Notes under the pieces: model-generated
What the model saw: only the letters and a program-made list of their open reading frames with translations
Told to the model about the DNA's origin: nothing
The model's database searches: none
Part shown: positions 29,591 to 38,202 of the stretch, piece by piece
Layout: every line of letters begins with the position of its first letter
How positions within the stretch are numbered: the stretch's first letter is position 1
Position numbers and translations under genes: made by a program
From: CALMKX01 sp036274895
Lineage (GTDB): Bacteria; Acidobacteriota; Thermoanaerobaculia; Multivoradales; SZUA-115
Reading direction: 5' to 3'
DNA: 64,000 bases
Assembly: GCA_036274895.1 (NCBI GenBank)
Contig: DASUEU010000075.1
Span: forward strand, 62,001-126,000

Positions 29591-30498
29591 CAGCCCGGCT
29601 CCCCCAGACGCTGCACAGCCATGGCGACGTCCCGATCGGTGCGCTGCTCGCGCAGTGCCACCAGCAGCCCGTGAGGGTCGGGGTTGCCCATCAGGACCTG
29701 CTCCAGCCCGGCACGATCGAGGGTGAGCAGGGTTGCGCTCTCGGCCACCCGGTAGGTGGCGGGCCAGGGGCGGCGCTCGAACAGCGCGCCGTCACCGATG
29801 ATGTCGCCGCTGCCGAAGGAACGCAGGACCGTGGCCTTGCCGTCGGAGCGCAGTAGCACCGCCTCGACCAGCCCTCGGCCGATCAGGGCCAGCTGCTGGA
29901 GCTGGCTCCCCCGTTCGGCGAGCACCACGCCGGAAGCCACCCGCACCAGTTGGAGGACGCCGAAGATCCGGCGCAGCTGGTCGTTGCCGAGGCGGGAGAT
30001 CAGACTCGCACCGACCAACTGCCGCCAGATCTGCTGCAGCTCCATCACCGCGCTCTGTCTCGCCATGTCATCGCCGCTGCCGGCGCGCAGGCCCTCGAGC
30101 ACCGCCACGCGGCTGTGGTCCAGCCGCTTCGCCCGTTCGAGCGCTTCGATCTTCAGCCGCAGGCTCTCGTCCAAAGGACGCAGCTTGTGGGCCTTGGCGA
30201 GTAGAGCGAGGGCGCGGTCGTAGAAGCCCTCCTGGGAGAATTCGGTCGCGACGGCCACGTACTCCTCGACCGCATCGTCATGCCGGCGACCGGCGGTATA
30301 GACCTCCGCCAGCTTCTGCCGGGCGTGTCGGTCGTGGGGAGAGGCCTTGAGCCGGGCCTTGAGCTTCGCTTCCGCTTCGTCGTACCGCTCGAGGACGATC
30401 AGATCCTCGACCGACAGCTCGGCAGCCCCGGGCTCGCGTCCCCCATCCCCGAAGAGCTTCTTGAAGACCAAGCTTTCCGCCTCCAAACCTGCGCTCAC
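29590..30498 (-). CDS. TPR and cyclic-nucleotide-binding domain protein
   Basis: 302 residues, GTG start with GAGGA about 8 bp upstream. N-terminal half (about 25-130) has TPR-like helices (ERYDEAEAKLKARLKASP, FYDRALALLAKAHKLRP). The C-terminal half (about 165-285) is a cNMP-binding beta-roll with GSGDIIGDGALFERRPWPAT, the phosphate-binding cassette region, in which the usual E-x7-R(S/T)A pattern is only partly kept. There is no DNA-binding helix-turn-helix, so it is a sensor or scaffold rather than a Crp-type regulator. It heads the def-lipoprotein-cysS-yraN run. Confidence 0.85.
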   Translation of the reverse strand: MSAGLEAESLVFKKLFGDGGREPGAAELSVEDLIVLERYDEAEAKLKARLKASPHDRHARQKLAEVYTAGRRHDDAVEEYVAVATEFSQEGFYDRALALLAKAHKLRPLDESLRLKIEALERAKRLDHSRVAVLEGLRAGSGDDMARQSAVMELQQIWRQLVGASLISRLGNDQLRRIFGVLQLVRVASGVVLAERGSQLQQLALIGRGLVEAVLLRSDGKATVLRSFGSGDIIGDGALFERRPWPATYRVAESATLLTLDRAGLEQVLMGNPDPHGLLVALREQRTDRDVAMAVQRLGEPG

Positions 30499-30581
30499 CG
30501 CGCAGTCCTCAGGACTCCAGAATCGCCACGGAGACGGGCTCGACCCCGTGGGAGGACAAAGGTCCTGCTGCCTGGCCGGCT

Positions 30582-30587
30582 AGTATA
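30582..30587 (-). promoter_or_regulatory. Candidate -10 element for the cNMP-domain/def/cysS operon
   Basis: Minus-strand hexamer TATACT, 83 bp before the GTG at 30498, in the 164-bp divergent gap with the FecR gene. The surrounding DNA is GC-rich, and TATACT also occurs upstream of the acyl-CoA mutase gene. No good -35 was found. Confidence 0.35.
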
Positions 30588-30662
30588 TCCAAGCCCCTCG
30601 GCCGTGCCTGGCTCGCTTCTTGCTGTTTTTCCCTCACGGAAGGTCTCCAAGGAGGAACCACC

Positions 30663-32429
30663 ATGAACCCGAGCCACCGATCAACCCAGCTGCCCCGAGC
30701 GCTGGCTTTGCTTCTTCTTCTCGCCCCCTTCGCCCAACCCCAGGCCCTTCAGGCCGGTCACGAAAGCGATGATCCTTACGGCTACCTGCGGGTCGTCGAA
30801 GGCGACATCGAGCTGCTCAACGATCGCTACTCCGACTCGACCGAGGTGACCGTCAACCAGCCCATCCTGGTGGGAGATCGCTATGGCCTGGCCCGCAACG
30901 CCCGCGCCGAGCTGGTGCTACCCAACGGCGACCTGCTCCGGCTGGGTGGCAGCACCGATCTCGCGGTGCTTTCGCTCGCGGACTCCCCCGACCGCCCGTC
31001 CCGAGAGACTCACTTTCGCCTGCTCCGCGGCGAGATCCAGGTGGTGATCCTCGAGCGTCCTCGGGACGCCGCACCGCGCATCGAGACTCACAACGCCAAC
31101 GTCTACTTCCATCGCGCGGGCACCTATGCCGTGCGGGTCGGCGGTGAGGACTGGACCGAGGTCGTGGTCCGCGAGGGCTATGCCGAGGTCGAGACCGATC
31201 GTGGTTCCCTGGTGGTGCGCGACGGTGAGCAGGCGATCCTCGAAGGCGAGAGCTGGCCGCGTAGCTCGCTCGAGGTGGCCGGCAGCCTCTCCCCGGTCGA
31301 GCGCTGGGGCGAGCGGCTGAGCGAGGAGGCCGAGCGCTGGGCGGACTCCGAGACCGACACCGGGTTCGGCTACGCCGGCAGCAGCCTCTCCGACCACGGC
31401 GCCTGGGTCGAGATCGGTGACCGGCGAGCCTGGCGGCCGCGCGTCACCGTCGGTTGGGAGCCCTACACCGACGGCTATTGGTACACCACTCCCTCGGGCC
31501 TGACCTGGGTGTCCCACGAGCCGTGGGGCTGGGTGCCGTACCACTACGGCACCTGGGACTACGTCTCCGGGTGGGGCTGGGTGTGGTATCCGGGCCGCCA
31601 GTACGCGCCGGCCTGGGTCTACTGGTACTGGACTCCCGGCTACGCGGGCTGGTGCCCGAGGGGCTGGTATGACCGCCACTATGGTTTCAGCGGACGCTTC
31701 TCCTTCGGCGTCTACGGTTGGGCCGGCGGCGACTGGCGCAACTACCGGCACTGGAACTTCGCCCGCACCGAGCACCTGGGGCGACGCGACCAGGCCCGCT
31801 TCACCCGCCCGTCGCAGGACTTCGCTCGAGAGCACGGTCTCACTCGGCCGGGACGTGGCCTGATCACCACCGACACCCGCGGCATCGATCGCGAGGTTCT
31901 GGCCAAGCCCGAGGAGCCGATTCGCGTCCTGACCCAGCGGCCGGACCGCAAGCCGCTGCGTGACTCGGACCTGCCGGACGTCACGCCGTTCATCGCCCGT
32001 GAGCCGCTCTCGCCGGACGTCGAGCGCGTGGTCACCCGGCCCGAGAAGCCGTCCGAGGTCGAAACGCCCCGCCTGTCTCGCAAGCCGGCACCCCTGGTCC
32101 CGGAGGAGGAAGGCAAGCCCGAGGCCGGGGCGCGCCCCAGCCGCCGGCCGGTGACCGAGCCCGTCCCCGGCGTCGAGGAGAAGCCCGCTCGCGGCGCCAA
32201 GCCCGTCGAAGTCGAAGAGCCTCGCCCCTACCGCCGCCCGGAACCGGCCACTCCAGCCAAGCCGAGGGAGACCGAAAAGCCGGTGACCGAGCAGCCGCCG
32301 CCCCGCCTCGAGCGGCGGCCCGCACCGACCACCCCGGCCAAGCCGAGCGAGGAGAAGCCCCGCTCCGGCCGCAGCCGGCCGCCTCAGCAGGAGAAAGAGA
32401 AGGAGAAGCCCGAGCCGCCGGTCCGGTAG
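30663..32429 (+). CDS. Secreted FecR-domain protein with DUF6600-type Trp/Tyr-rich region
   Basis: 588 residues, with an AAGGAGG site 8 bp before the ATG. Signal peptide (LALLLLLAPFAQPQALQAG), then a FecR-like beta domain (about 40-200). Next comes an unusually aromatic segment (about 245-355) with repeated WVPYHYGTW, GWGWVWYPG and YWYWTPGY units, as in DUF6600 proteins. The C-terminal third (about 400-588) is disordered, rich in Pro, Glu, Lys and Arg. Monocistronic and divergent from the cNMP-domain gene. Domain type suggests an envelope or matrix protein; no experimental role is known to me. Confidence 0.85.
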   Translation: MNPSHRSTQLPRALALLLLLAPFAQPQALQAGHESDDPYGYLRVVEGDIELLNDRYSDSTEVTVNQPILVGDRYGLARNARAELVLPNGDLLRLGGSTDLAVLSLADSPDRPSRETHFRLLRGEIQVVILERPRDAAPRIETHNANVYFHRAGTYAVRVGGEDWTEVVVREGYAEVETDRGSLVVRDGEQAILEGESWPRSSLEVAGSLSPVERWGERLSEEAERWADSETDTGFGYAGSSLSDHGAWVEIGDRRAWRPRVTVGWEPYTDGYWYTTPSGLTWVSHEPWGWVPYHYGTWDYVSGWGWVWYPGRQYAPAWVYWYWTPGYAGWCPRGWYDRHYGFSGRFSFGVYGWAGGDWRNYRHWNFARTEHLGRRDQARFTRPSQDFAREHGLTRPGRGLITTDTRGIDREVLAKPEEPIRVLTQRPDRKPLRDSDLPDVTPFIAREPLSPDVERVVTRPEKPSEVETPRLSRKPAPLVPEEEGKPEAGARPSRRPVTEPVPGVEEKPARGAKPVEVEEPRPYRRPEPATPAKPRETEKPVTEQPPPRLERRPAPTTPAKPSEEKPRSGRSRPPQQEKEKEKPEPPVR

Positions 32430-32445
32430 CGATCTCCTCCTGCGA

Positions 32446-32473
32446 GTAGGGGCGCATCGCGATGCGCCCCTAC
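32446..32473. repeat. 28-bp perfect palindrome
   Basis: A perfect inverted repeat starting GTAGGGGCGCATC and mirrored around 32459/32460, 17 bp after the FecR gene stop and 35 bp before the next start. Its ends (GTAGGG/CCCTAC) match those of the elements at 13293-13322 and 59502-59626. As RNA it makes a 13-bp hairpin and could terminate or stabilise the FecR transcript. Confidence 0.85.
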
Positions 32474-32493
32474 CGCCCCCGGGCCCCTCGCCA

Positions 32494-32499
32494 TACAAT
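32494..32499 (+). promoter_or_regulatory. Candidate -10 for a leaderless small membrane protein gene
   Basis: TACAAT (5 of 6 match to TATAAT) lies 8 bp before the ATG at 32508, and no ribosome-binding site is seen between them. The expected transcription start falls at or next to the start codon. No recognisable -35. Confidence 0.45.
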
Positions 32500-32507
32500 C
32501 CCGGCCA

Positions 32508-32768
32508 ATGCGCTGGGGCACCTTCGTCCAGATCCTGTTCGTCCTCTATTGCATCCAGACCGGGGTCTTTCTCGTCCTGGCGCCGTGGAGCCCGAGCTGG
32601 GAAAGGCTGATGCTCCATCTCCCCCTCGAAGGGGCCTACCGGCTGGCCCTCTCCCCCACCTTTCGCGGCACCATCACGGGCTTCGGGCTGGTGCACCTGG
32701 TGTGGGGGGCACACGACCTCGACGACCTGTTGGGACGCTTCCGTGCCCCGGCCGAGCCGGCTGCCTGA
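32508..32768 (+). CDS. Small two-to-three-helix membrane protein of unknown function
   Basis: 86 residues. Hydrophobic helices at about 7-28 and 55-72, with a polar loop SPSWERLMLHLPLEGAY between. No family recognised. It overlaps the thiE-like gene by 26 bp and so probably leads a four-gene operon with thiE-like, lspA and the pseudouridine synthase. The start has no Shine-Dalgarno sequence but a TACAAT hexamer just upstream. Confidence 0.7.
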   Translation: MRWGTFVQILFVLYCIQTGVFLVLAPWSPSWERLMLHLPLEGAYRLALSPTFRGTITGFGLVHLVWGAHDLDDLLGRFRAPAEPAA

Positions 32769-33384
32769 GCTGATCGCCATCAGCGACCGGCAAGGGCTCG
32801 GCGAAGCGATCCCCGTTTGGGCCCGGCGCTTGGACCGTGCCGGTGTGCCCGCCCTGCTGATCCGCGAGAAGGACCTCGACGACCGCGCTCTCTTCGAGCT
32901 GGTGTGCGAGGTCGTGGCGACCGTCGAGCAGGCGCAGGTGCTGGTCTCGGCCCGGCCGGACGTGGCACTGGCCGCCGGCGCCGACGGCGTCCACTTGAGC
33001 GCGGCGGGGCTGCCGACCGAGGCCGTAGTGGCCCGCTTCGGCGCCGAGCTCCTGGTCGGACGGTCGACTCACTCGGTCGAGGAGGTCGCCACAGCCGGAG
33101 CCGAGGGCGCCGACTACGTCTTCTTCAGCCCGACCTGGGCGACCCCTTCGAAAGCTGGTCTCGGCCCTCCCGCCGGGCTCGACGAGCTGGCCCGCTCCAG
33201 CCGGCTGGGCGTTGCCGTCCTCGCCCTGGGAGGCGTTACACTGGAGCGCTTCGCCCTGGCGGCCGCCGCCGGAGCCCGCGGCGTGGCCGGGATCCGCCTC
33301 TTCCGCGACGGGGAGAGCATAGAGACCCTCGTGACCCGCGCCCGGACGACCTTCTCGAGACCCGCGTGGAAAGGAACCGAATGA
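32743..33384 (+). CDS. Thiamine phosphate synthase family protein
   Basis: 213 residues, GTG start. TIM-barrel of the ThiE/TenI family: LIAISDRQG at the N-terminus, LLIREKDL (usual IREKD loop), GADGVHLS (phosphate/thiazole site), LLVGRSTHSVEE, YVFFSPTWATPSKAG and the phosphate-binding VLALGGVT plus GVAGIRLF. The set fits ThiE joining HMP-PP and thiazole phosphate, but the family also includes TenI-like aromatase. No other thiamine genes are nearby, so the exact reaction is uncertain. The stop overlaps lspA (ATGA). Confidence 0.85.
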   Translation: MPRPSRLPELIAISDRQGLGEAIPVWARRLDRAGVPALLIREKDLDDRALFELVCEVVATVEQAQVLVSARPDVALAAGADGVHLSAAGLPTEAVVARFGAELLVGRSTHSVEEVATAGAEGADYVFFSPTWATPSKAGLGPPAGLDELARSSRLGVAVLALGGVTLERFALAAAAGARGVAGIRLFRDGESIETLVTRARTTFSRPAWKGTE

Positions 33385-33938
33385 CCGAGCCCTCCTCGCC
33401 ATCCCTCGCCACCGCCCAGCCCGAGGCGACGGGGACCACCTGGGCCGGCAAGGGAGGCTACGGTCTCCTGGCTCTGGCCGTCCTCGTGCTCGACCAGCTG
33501 TCCAAGTGGTGGGTGGACGCGCGCCTTCCTCCGCACATGGAGATGCCCCTCCTGCCCGGCCTCAACTTCGTCCACGTCAAGAACACCGGCGTCGCCTTCG
33601 GCCTCTTCGCTGACACCGGACGCCAAGGCGGCAACTGGCTGCTCGCCGCCCTCGGCGTGCTCGCCCTCGGGTTGGTGCTGGTGTACTTCGCCCAGGTGCC
33701 CCGCCAGCACCGGCTCCTGCTCACCGCCCTGGCCCTGATCGTCGGCGGGGCCCTCGGCAACTTGATCGACCGGGTGGCCGCGGGCGCCGTGACCGACTTC
33801 ATCGACGTCTACGTCGGCACCTACCACTGGCACACCTTCAACCTGGCCGACAGCGGCATCACCATTGGCATCGTCCTGATCGCCTGGGACGCTCTGCGCT
33901 CCCACTTCGCGCGGCCCCGACCCGAGCCGCCCCTCTGA
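33381..33938 (+). CDS. lspA: Lipoprotein signal peptidase
   Basis: 185 residues from ATG 33381, a 4-bp overlap with the previous stop. Inner-membrane aspartic peptidase that cleaves prolipoproteins. Conserved regions: VLDQLSKWW (about 37-44), VKNTGVAFG (67-74), GGALGNLIDR, VTDFIDVY (first catalytic Asp, about 138) and FNLADSGITIG (second, about 156). A polar N-terminal extension of about 25 residues precedes the first helix. It serves the many lipoproteins seen in this window. Confidence 0.97.
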   Translation: MTEPSSPSLATAQPEATGTTWAGKGGYGLLALAVLVLDQLSKWWVDARLPPHMEMPLLPGLNFVHVKNTGVAFGLFADTGRQGGNWLLAALGVLALGLVLVYFAQVPRQHRLLLTALALIVGGALGNLIDRVAAGAVTDFIDVYVGTYHWHTFNLADSGITIGIVLIAWDALRSHFARPRPEPPL

Positions 33939-33945
33939 GGCCGCC

Positions 33946-34935
33946 GTGGAGGCCGCGCCCGGGCCGATCGCCCTCGAGGTCACCGCCGGGGACGCCGGCG
34001 AGCGCCTGGACCGCTGGCTCGCCGGCCGTCTCGGCGTGCCCCGCAACCAGGTGCAGGGGTGGATCCGGGCCGGCAGCGTCCTGGTCAACGCCCGGAGCGC
34101 CCGGCCCTCCCAGACACTCAGCGCCGGTGACCGCGTCACCGGCGAGCTTCCCGCCCCCGCGGCCGATCCCCGGGTGACTCCCGAGTCGGGCGAGCTGGTG
34201 GTGCTCTATGAGGACGACTGGCTGGTGGCCCTCGACAAGCCCGCCGGGATCGCCGTCCACCCCGGGGCCGGGCGCGCCACCGGTACACTGGTGCACCGCC
34301 TGCTCGCCCGCTATCCGGAGATGGCCGGCGTTGGCGGGCCGGGGCGGCCGGGCATCGTTCACCGCCTGGACCTGGGCACCAGCGGGGTGCTGGTGCTCGC
34401 CCGCCGCGCCGAGGCCTACCACCGCCTGGTGGCGGACTTCGCGGCCCGCCGGGTGGCCAAACAGTACCTGGCGATCGTCTACGGCAGCCCGCGGGAGCCC
34501 CGGGGCCGCATCGAGGCGGCGATCGGCCGCCACCCGACACGACGCAAAGAGATGACCCAACGCCCCGACGGCCGTCCCGCGACCACCGGCTACCAGCTGG
34601 TGGCGAGCGCCCGCGGGACGAGCCTGCTGGTGGTCGATCTCTTCACCGGGAGGACGCACCAGATCCGCGTCCATCTCAAGGCCCTCGGGCATCCCCTGGT
34701 GGGCGACCCGGTCTACGGCGAAGCGCGCTGGAAAGGGGCCGAGAGGGTGGCACAGGGGGTGCTGCGGGACTTTACCCGCCCCGCCCTCCACGCCTGGAGG
34801 CTGCGCCTGGCGCACCCCCAGGACGGCCGCCCGCTGGAGCTGGTGGCGCCTCCCCCGCCGGACCTGGCCGCCCTGTGGGCGAGGCTCTCGGGGGGCGAGA
34901 TGGACAGCGCGTTGGCCGGCCTCGCCTGGACCTAG
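33946..34935 (+). CDS. rluD: RluD-family 23S rRNA pseudouridine synthase
   Basis: 329 residues, GTG start. N-terminal S4 RNA-binding domain (about 18-75), then the pseudouridine synthase core with HRLDLGTSG (about 141-149, catalytic Asp) and GRTHQIRVHLKALGHP. The lspA-rluD neighbourhood is common. Which uridines are modified cannot be told from sequence. The stop shares a CTAG with the stop of the convergent DUF1501 gene, so the two coding regions overlap by 4 bp. Confidence 0.92.
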   Translation: MEAAPGPIALEVTAGDAGERLDRWLAGRLGVPRNQVQGWIRAGSVLVNARSARPSQTLSAGDRVTGELPAPAADPRVTPESGELVVLYEDDWLVALDKPAGIAVHPGAGRATGTLVHRLLARYPEMAGVGGPGRPGIVHRLDLGTSGVLVLARRAEAYHRLVADFAARRVAKQYLAIVYGSPREPRGRIEAAIGRHPTRRKEMTQRPDGRPATTGYQLVASARGTSLLVVDLFTGRTHQIRVHLKALGHPLVGDPVYGEARWKGAERVAQGVLRDFTRPALHAWRLRLAHPQDGRPLELVAPPPPDLAALWARLSGGEMDSALAGLAWT

Positions 34936-36311
34936 CCGACCACCGTGCTCCAGGCCGAGAGGTCCCCGGACTCGAAGCCGTCCGAGAAGATCGGCTGGGC
35001 GTCGACCGGCAGGTCCGGGCCCTGGACCACGCCCAACGGCGAGTAGCCGCTGTAGCCCGGGAAGATCGCCGAGAGGGCTGGGTTGCCCAGCCGCCGGATC
35101 AGGATCTCCGACAGCACGCGGCGGAAGTCCGTGGTGACCTCCAGGTCCCCCTCGTTGAGCTGGCCCTGCGCCAGCCCCGGCCAGCTGCCGTGGAGGCCGC
35201 CGATGGCATTGCCGGAGAGCACGAACATGTTGTTGCCGTGGCCGTGGTCGCAGCCCTGGGCGGAGTTCTCGTAGGCGCGGCGGCCGAACTCGCTCATCAC
35301 CACCACGGTGAGCTTCGAGGTGTGAGGCGGGCTGCCCTCGTCGAGATCCTCGTAGAGGGCGGCCAAGCCACCGCAGAGCTCGCCCAGCAGCCCGGAGAAG
35401 TAGCCGCCCGAGCCATTGCCCTGGTTCTCGTGGGTGTCCCAGCCGCCGAGGTCGACGGTGGCCACCCGCAGGCCCACGTCGAGCTTGACCAGCTGGGCAA
35501 TGGTCTGCAGGTTCTGGCCGAACCAGGTGTCGGGATAGCTCACTCCCGGGCGCGGGGTATAGCCCCCCGAGGCGTAGAGCTCGATGATGTCGACCGCGTC
35601 CAGGGCCTGGAGGCCGGCCTGGTGCAGCCAGCTGGTGTCCGACTCGTAGAGGTTGCGCAGGGTCACCCGCTGGAGGTCCCGGTAACGCCAGGGGCCGATG
35701 TCGAGGGAAAAGTCCCCCGGGCTGCCCATGTTGATGGTCTCGTCCGAGCCGAGCTGAGACAGAGGCTGCAGGCCGCCCACCGCGAGTGACGGCACCAGGA
35801 TACCCGAGGGCAGGTTGCCGGCGGTCTGGAGGTGGCGGGTCAGCCAGCCCGAGGAAGTGTTCGAGACCCCGGGAGTGCCCAACTCCATCCAGTTCATGGA
35901 GTCGAAGTGGCTGCGCTCGTTGGCCGACATGCCCACGGCCTGGATGACCGCCAGCTTGCCGTCCTGGAACAGGGGGTAAAGGGGCGCTGCCGCCGGATGG
36001 AGGCCGAAGGCGGTCTGGCCGTTGGGCCCGACCACCGAGCCCAAGTTGTAGGGCTGGACCGAGGCCACCGGCACCTGGAGGCCGGGGCGCAGCGACTGGT
36101 AGAAGCCGCGGTCATTGCCGCCTGAAGGCACCACGACGTTCAAACCGTCCTGACCGCCGCGCAGGAAGAGCACCACCAGGGTCTCGTTGTTCGAGCCATC
36201 GGGCGAGGCGAAGGCGAGGGAGTTGAAGCGCGAGCCGGAGAGGGCCGCGATGGCGGCCGAGCAGCCCATGACGAAGCCGCGGCGGGTGATCTGACAGGAA
36301 CAGCTGGACAT
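34932..36311 (-). CDS. DUF1501 family secreted protein with Tat signal
   Basis: 459 residues from ATG 36309-36311. Twin-arginine signal ITRRGFVMGCSAAIAALSG, then the DUF1501 (sulfatase-like/YukJ-like) fold with NETLVVLFLRGGQDGLNVVVP at the start, a VSRVDLGGWDTHENQG-type motif in the middle (here LRVATVDLGGWDTHENQGNG, split over strands), and VVVMSEFGRRAYENS. The C-terminus ends FSDGFESGDLSAWS, a short motif I recall at the ends of other secreted proteins. It follows the DUF1800 gene by 23 bp; DUF1800/DUF1501 pairs are widespread, but their function is unknown. Confidence 0.9.
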   Translation of the reverse strand: MSSCSCQITRRGFVMGCSAAIAALSGSRFNSLAFASPDGSNNETLVVLFLRGGQDGLNVVVPSGGNDRGFYQSLRPGLQVPVASVQPYNLGSVVGPNGQTAFGLHPAAAPLYPLFQDGKLAVIQAVGMSANERSHFDSMNWMELGTPGVSNTSSGWLTRHLQTAGNLPSGILVPSLAVGGLQPLSQLGSDETINMGSPGDFSLDIGPWRYRDLQRVTLRNLYESDTSWLHQAGLQALDAVDIIELYASGGYTPRPGVSYPDTWFGQNLQTIAQLVKLDVGLRVATVDLGGWDTHENQGNGSGGYFSGLLGELCGGLAALYEDLDEGSPPHTSKLTVVVMSEFGRRAYENSAQGCDHGHGNNMFVLSGNAIGGLHGSWPGLAQGQLNEGDLEVTTDFRRVLSEILIRRLGNPALSAIFPGYSGYSPLGVVQGPDLPVDAQPIFSDGFESGDLSAWSTVVG

Positions 36312-36334
36312 GGTTCGAATCTCCCCTTTGCGCG

Positions 36335-38110
36335 CTAGCGCCACAGGAACTCGGGTGACATGAGCATCACGGCGACGAGCGAGCGCAGGCGGTCCTGCGT
36401 GGCCTCGTCGGTGTCGAGCGGCAGGTCGAAGTCGGGGTTGTGCCCGGCCGCCATGAAGTCCACGAACTGCTCGCGGTCGGCCACGGGGATGGAGCGGGCG
36501 AAGACCCGACCGACCCAGAAGTCGACGATCTCGTTGGCGGTGCGCACACCGATGGGCGTCTGGCCGATCACGTTGAGGCGCCAGACGCCGCTGGCCTGCT
36601 GCTGGTCGACCAACCAGCTCGACAGCCGCCAGAGGGCCACGCGGGGGGAGCTGGCCTGCCAGGCTCCTCGCACGTCGGGATGGCCGTTGGGAGGATGCCA
36701 GCCGAAGATCACCTGATTGCCCTTCTCGAACAGCCAGTGGAGGGACGAGGTGTCCTGCATGTCCGGGTGCCAGGTGTTCCAGTCCGCGGGGAAAGGGATT
36801 TGGTAGTAGAAGCGCATCTCGGCGTTGGTGGCGCGCAGGGAGGAGACCACGATCTCGAACGGGCGCTTGATCTTCTCGCCCCAGGTGGTCTTGAACTCGT
36901 TCGACAACAGGATGTGCCGCATCACCTGCTTGATCTGGTCCGGGGCCTGCCACAGGCTGGTGAACAGCGCCGCCGCCGAGTCGACGATTGCGGCCGGCGG
37001 GAAGTCACCGATGAAGCGGCGGCAGAGCTTCCTGGCGATGAAGCGGCCGGTGGCCGGGTGCTGCGCCAGCACGTCGAGGGCCGCCTGACCGTCGCCCAGG
37101 GCCGTGCCGCCGGCCGGGATCGGGGTACCGAGCAGGATCTTCGCCTCGGTCGAGTGGAGGTCGTTGCGGTACACCGGCTGGCCGGTGGTACCGGGCTGCT
37201 GCCAGATCCAGTCGATGTCGAAGGTCCAGCCGGTCAGACACCGGGCGAGATCCTTGACGTCGTCCTCGCAGTAGCCGAGGGGCACCCCATTGCCGTCCAC
37301 CGGCACGTTGGCCCGGGGGGTGTTGCCGTAGGAGACCACCGCACCCAGGCAGTGCAGCTCCATCTGCTCGCGGGCGAAGTTCTCGTTCGAGTAGCCGAGG
37401 CCGCCGTCGGCGAAGTTCAAGAAGTTGTCGAGGTACATCAGCATCGCCGGCGAGCGGGTCACCGCCTCGAGCAGGGTGCGGAAGTTACCGAGGGCGTTGG
37501 CCCGCATCACGTCGCGGTCGTAGTGGGCCCACAGCGGCCCCTCGATGAACTCGTAGGCGTAGGCGCTGAAGTGGTTGTGCCAGAAGTGGACCATCGACTC
37601 GAAGAGCTGGCGCTTGCTGTAGACGGCGCGGGTCCAGGTCGCCAGCTCGGTCTCGAGGGCTGGCTGGATGCGCACCTCCCAGTCCTGCGGCTCGGCCAGG
37701 TGATGGTCCTGGAAGAGCTGGGTGAGGCTCTTGCCGAGGGTCTGGTACTGCGAGGCGGTGATGCGGCCGTTGCAGTCGGTGTCGGTGATCGATGCCGGGT
37801 TGAGCTGTTGGTCGACGTAGGCGGTGAGTCGGGCGTCGTCGTTGCCGCCCAGGGCCTGGAAAGCCTCGATGTCACCGGGCCGGGGCCCGAAAGCGATGCG
37901 GTTGAGCGCCACCACCGCCAAGGGCGGCAGCGTCACGGCCGGCGAGGTGCCCGGCTCGGGCTGCGGCCGGTCTGGGCGGCGCATGCCCGAAGGTGCCCGG
38001 TAGCCGGGCGCGAGTTTGTTCGAAAAGGCCCCGAAGAGGCCGCGGCCCGCTCGTGCGGCGGGCTGGATGGCAAGAGATGGGATGGGATGGGATGGGTTCG
38101 GCCCTCGCAT
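36335..38110 (-). CDS. DUF1800 family protein
   Basis: 591 residues; ATG 38108-38110 preceded by AGGAGG. The helical DUF1800 domain spans about 60-590 with VHFWHNHFSAYAYE (metal-like His cluster), NFAREQMELHCLG, CLTGWTFD and HPATGRFIARKLCRRFIGD. No clean signal peptide is seen in the Pro/Arg-rich N-terminus, which contains NPSHPIPS encoded by four tandem GATGG units (38076-38096). Paired with DUF1501. The family is usually exported, so the N-terminus or the start may be misjudged. Confidence 0.9.
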   Translation of the reverse strand: MRGPNPSHPIPSLAIQPAARAGRGLFGAFSNKLAPGYRAPSGMRRPDRPQPEPGTSPAVTLPPLAVVALNRIAFGPRPGDIEAFQALGGNDDARLTAYVDQQLNPASITDTDCNGRITASQYQTLGKSLTQLFQDHHLAEPQDWEVRIQPALETELATWTRAVYSKRQLFESMVHFWHNHFSAYAYEFIEGPLWAHYDRDVMRANALGNFRTLLEAVTRSPAMLMYLDNFLNFADGGLGYSNENFAREQMELHCLGAVVSYGNTPRANVPVDGNGVPLGYCEDDVKDLARCLTGWTFDIDWIWQQPGTTGQPVYRNDLHSTEAKILLGTPIPAGGTALGDGQAALDVLAQHPATGRFIARKLCRRFIGDFPPAAIVDSAAALFTSLWQAPDQIKQVMRHILLSNEFKTTWGEKIKRPFEIVVSSLRATNAEMRFYYQIPFPADWNTWHPDMQDTSSLHWLFEKGNQVIFGWHPPNGHPDVRGAWQASSPRVALWRLSSWLVDQQQASGVWRLNVIGQTPIGVRTANEIVDFWVGRVFARSIPVADREQFVDFMAAGHNPDFDLPLDTDEATQDRLRSLVAVMLMSPEFLWR

Positions 38111-38173
38111 GCTCGAGGCTCCTCCTGACGGAAAGAAGAGATCGTCTCCGGAAAGCGGGATCGGACGGGCCGA

Positions 38174-38202
38174 TGTATACAGCTATTGGAATTAAACGTC
38201 AA
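38174..38202 (-). promoter_or_regulatory. Sigma-70-type promoter of the DUF1800/DUF1501 operon
   Basis: Minus strand: -35 TTGACG (38197-38202), exactly 17 bp, -10 TATACA (38174-38179), with an unusually AT-rich spacer for this genome. The -35 and part of the spacer lie inside the last codons of the upstream unknown gene. Predicted leader is about 56 nt with a good AGGAGG site. Confidence 0.8.

Noticed and set aside
29590..30498. Crp-type transcription factor
   Set aside because: A cNMP-binding fold is present but no helix-turn-helix follows it; the other half is TPR-like.
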